A DNA stretch of 6,776 nt from positions 1 to 6,776 of the forward strand of contig CAMCUE010000064.1 in NCBI GenBank assembly GCA_945878705.1, read 5' to 3'. Below, piece after piece: positions 5,749 through 6,776 of this stretch. The notes under the pieces were generated by a model, which was not told where the DNA came from, made no database searches, and saw only the letters and a program-made list of their open reading frames with translations. Positions within the stretch are counted from its first letter, which is position 1. Every line of letters begins with the position of its first letter. The stretch comes from Ferrithrix thermotolerans DSM 19514 (GTDB lineage: Bacteria > Actinomycetota > Acidimicrobiia > Acidimicrobiales > Ilumatobacteraceae). A program made the position numbers and the translations under genes.

Positions 5749-6375
5749 CTACCAATAAAGAGTTAAAGCGTCAGGTAACAACCTGAATTTGCATTGATTC
5801 ACGCACACAAATTTGCGATTGTCGACATATAAATTAGGTTCAGCAGAGCAATCTGCCTCAAAACTTGTGAGCTGTTTGACCGATATTTGTGGATGTGGCA
5901 AGTGTGTTCCAAGCCTCAGACGCCGTGAGGCAATCAATCTCTGCGTTGGCTTCATTTCGCTTTTCACAGTGAGTAAATCAAACTTTCCGTCATTGGGATG
6001 AGATCTTGGCGCGCAATCCCAATCGCCGATGAAACTCGTGTTCATCGCGGCAACAATTTCGCCACTCCACCAAGATTTTCGCAGCACCCCATAGCCCAAA
6101 GCTAAAACTCTTTGCCCAGTTTTCGAATCATCAGCGAAAGTAATTTCAATCAAATCAAATGTTGTTGCTTGCATATTCTGAGAGTCGATATCGGCGCCCG
6201 TTGTGCCTAGGGCTCGAGACAAATTTGACCGTGTAATCGCGATCGCTGGGATCGGCTTCTGTTGCAAAAAATAGTTGGTCGCGAGTTGCGATGCTGCTGC
6301 ATCGGTTTCGCAAATCACAAGATTCTCAGGCCGCGTGACGGTTACTCCCCAGTCCTCGTTCTTTCGAATGGTCAT
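5749..6375 (-). CDS. Diacylglycerol-kinase-like protein (YegS/LCB5-type C-terminal domain only)
   Basis: A 208-residue protein that resembles the C-terminal beta-sandwich of YegS/LCB5-type lipid kinases. Supporting segments are S-W-W-S-G (101-105) before a conserved-looking A-M-N (110-112), C-A-P-R-S-H-P-N-D-G-K-F-D (121-133), which matches the P-x6-D-G-x-x-D segment of these kinases, G-T-H-L-P-H-P (156-162), and L-Y-V-D-N (182-186) at the usual Y-x-D-G-E position. The N-terminal kinase domain with its G-G-D-G-T nucleotide loop is absent, although the reading frame is intact and starts with a good ATG. The protein therefore probably does not phosphorylate lipid alone; it may bind a lipid or partner. 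The domain carries Asn where kinases usually have Gly-Glu after Y-x-D. The ATG overlaps the helicase stop codon (ATGA), implying translational coupling. Confidence 0.75.
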   Translation of the reverse strand: MTIRKNEDWGVTVTRPENLVICETDAAASQLATNYFLQQKPIPAIAITRSNLSRALGTTGADIDSQNMQATTFDLIEITFADDSKTGQRVLALGYGVLRKSWWSGEIVAAMNTSFIGDWDCAPRSHPNDGKFDLLTVKSEMKPTQRLIASRRLRLGTHLPHPQISVKQLTSFEADCSAEPNLYVDNRKFVCVNQCKFRLLPDALTLYW

Positions 6376-6776
6376 TGCAACACAGAACCCTGAGACGCAG
6401 CAACAACTCCGCGAAGTAACGCCTGAGAAGCAGCGAGTGCCGAATCTCGAGTCTCTTGCAACTGTGCCACCAACGAAATCTGACGAAGTAAATCAATGAG
6501 TTGTTTCATCGTGCGCACAAAGTCTCCGGCAGTGAGATCTTCGTTCAAGATGTCAATTAGTTCATCGCCACTCGCCCAGGCGAAAGTTACATCCATCAGG
6601 CCTGGGTCTAATGATCGATGAGGTGACAGCCCAGATGATTCTTCATCGTGAGCGATCTTGTTACTCAAAGATTGGAGTGTCTTCCATTTAGATGCAAGTG
6701 TCGTCGGAATAATCGGTCGTGGTGGATCTTCGGCGCGTCGAAATTCGTAGACAAAAGTGCTCAGCAAAGATGCCAA
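6372..6776 (-). CDS. DEAD/DEAH-box (Ski2/HelY-type) helicase, C-terminal DSHCT domain (5' end outside window)
   Basis: The last 134 residues of a protein whose frame is open at the right edge; the TTG at the edge is an internal leucine codon. The segment matches the DSHCT domain found at the end of Ski2/Mtr4-like superfamily 2 RNA helicases and actinobacterial HelY. Seen are L-L-S-T-F-V-Y-E-F-R (4-13), F-A-W-A-S-G-D-E-L (66-73), and the diagnostic A-G-D-F-V-R-T-M-K-Q-L-I-D-L-L-R-Q-I (83-100). The ATPase motifs lie outside the window, so activity cannot be checked here. Such helicases unwind RNA, or in some mycobacterial reports other substrates, using ATP. The stop overlaps the next gene by four bases. 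Confidence 0.9.
   Translation of the reverse strand: MASLLSTFVYEFRRAEDPPRPIIPTTLASKWKTLQSLSNKIAHDEESSGLSPHRSLDPGLMDVTFAWASGDELIDILNEDLTAGDFVRTMKQLIDLLRQISLVAQLQETRDSALAASQALLRGVVAASQGSVLQ

Noticed and set aside
5749..6375. Pseudogene reading of the kinase-like gene
   Set aside because: The frame is intact, starts with an ATG coupled to the helicase stop, and no kinase-domain remnant is found upstream, so a genuine short protein is more likely than a decayed kinase.

Overview
The window looks like chromosomal DNA from an actinobacterium, most likely an acidimicrobial (Ilumatobacter-type) aquatic lineage. I infer this from the gene set: a Ski2/HelY-type helicase followed by a small diacylglycerol-kinase-like protein, a double-length ThyX homologue, and an acidic protein ending in a Cys-x2-Cys segment. 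Base composition is moderate (about half G+C by eye), low for that class, which would suit a freshwater or marine relative. Genes are packed tightly. No stretch over 100 bases lacks a gene, and I see no RNA genes, insertion sequences, CRISPR arrays or phage genes.

Left part, plus strand (2-1317): the 3' end of an unrecognised gene whose product has a Pro/Ala/Arg linker and five perfect-length nine-residue repeats, then a complete enoyl-CoA hydratase/isomerase-family gene 17 bases later. The crotonase gene runs directly into the next convergent gene: the two stop codons abut with no base between them.

Right part, minus strand (1318-6776, read right to left): the C-terminal end of a DSHCT-domain helicase; a small lipid-kinase-like protein with only the C-terminal beta domain (4-base ATGA overlap with the helicase); an M20D amidohydrolase; an 85-base gap with a candidate promoter and two palindromes; a 531-residue tandem ThyX-like protein; an 81-base gap; then a compact set of a very acidic Cys-containing protein, a basic protein 3 bases downstream, and a GNAT acetyltransferase that overlaps the basic protein gene. 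I read this as at least three transcription units: helicase/lipid-kinase-like/M20, ThyX-like, and acidic/basic/GNAT.

The most interesting item is the ThyX-like protein. It holds two ThyX-type halves whose signature motifs have decayed in complementary ways: the first half keeps the S-x2-E-x-S-x-R-Y (nucleotide side) residues and the second keeps the R-H-R (flavin side) residues. Second are the lipid-kinase-like protein with no catalytic domain and the oppositely charged adjacent protein pair. All functional statements rest on motif reading by eye; no searches were run.
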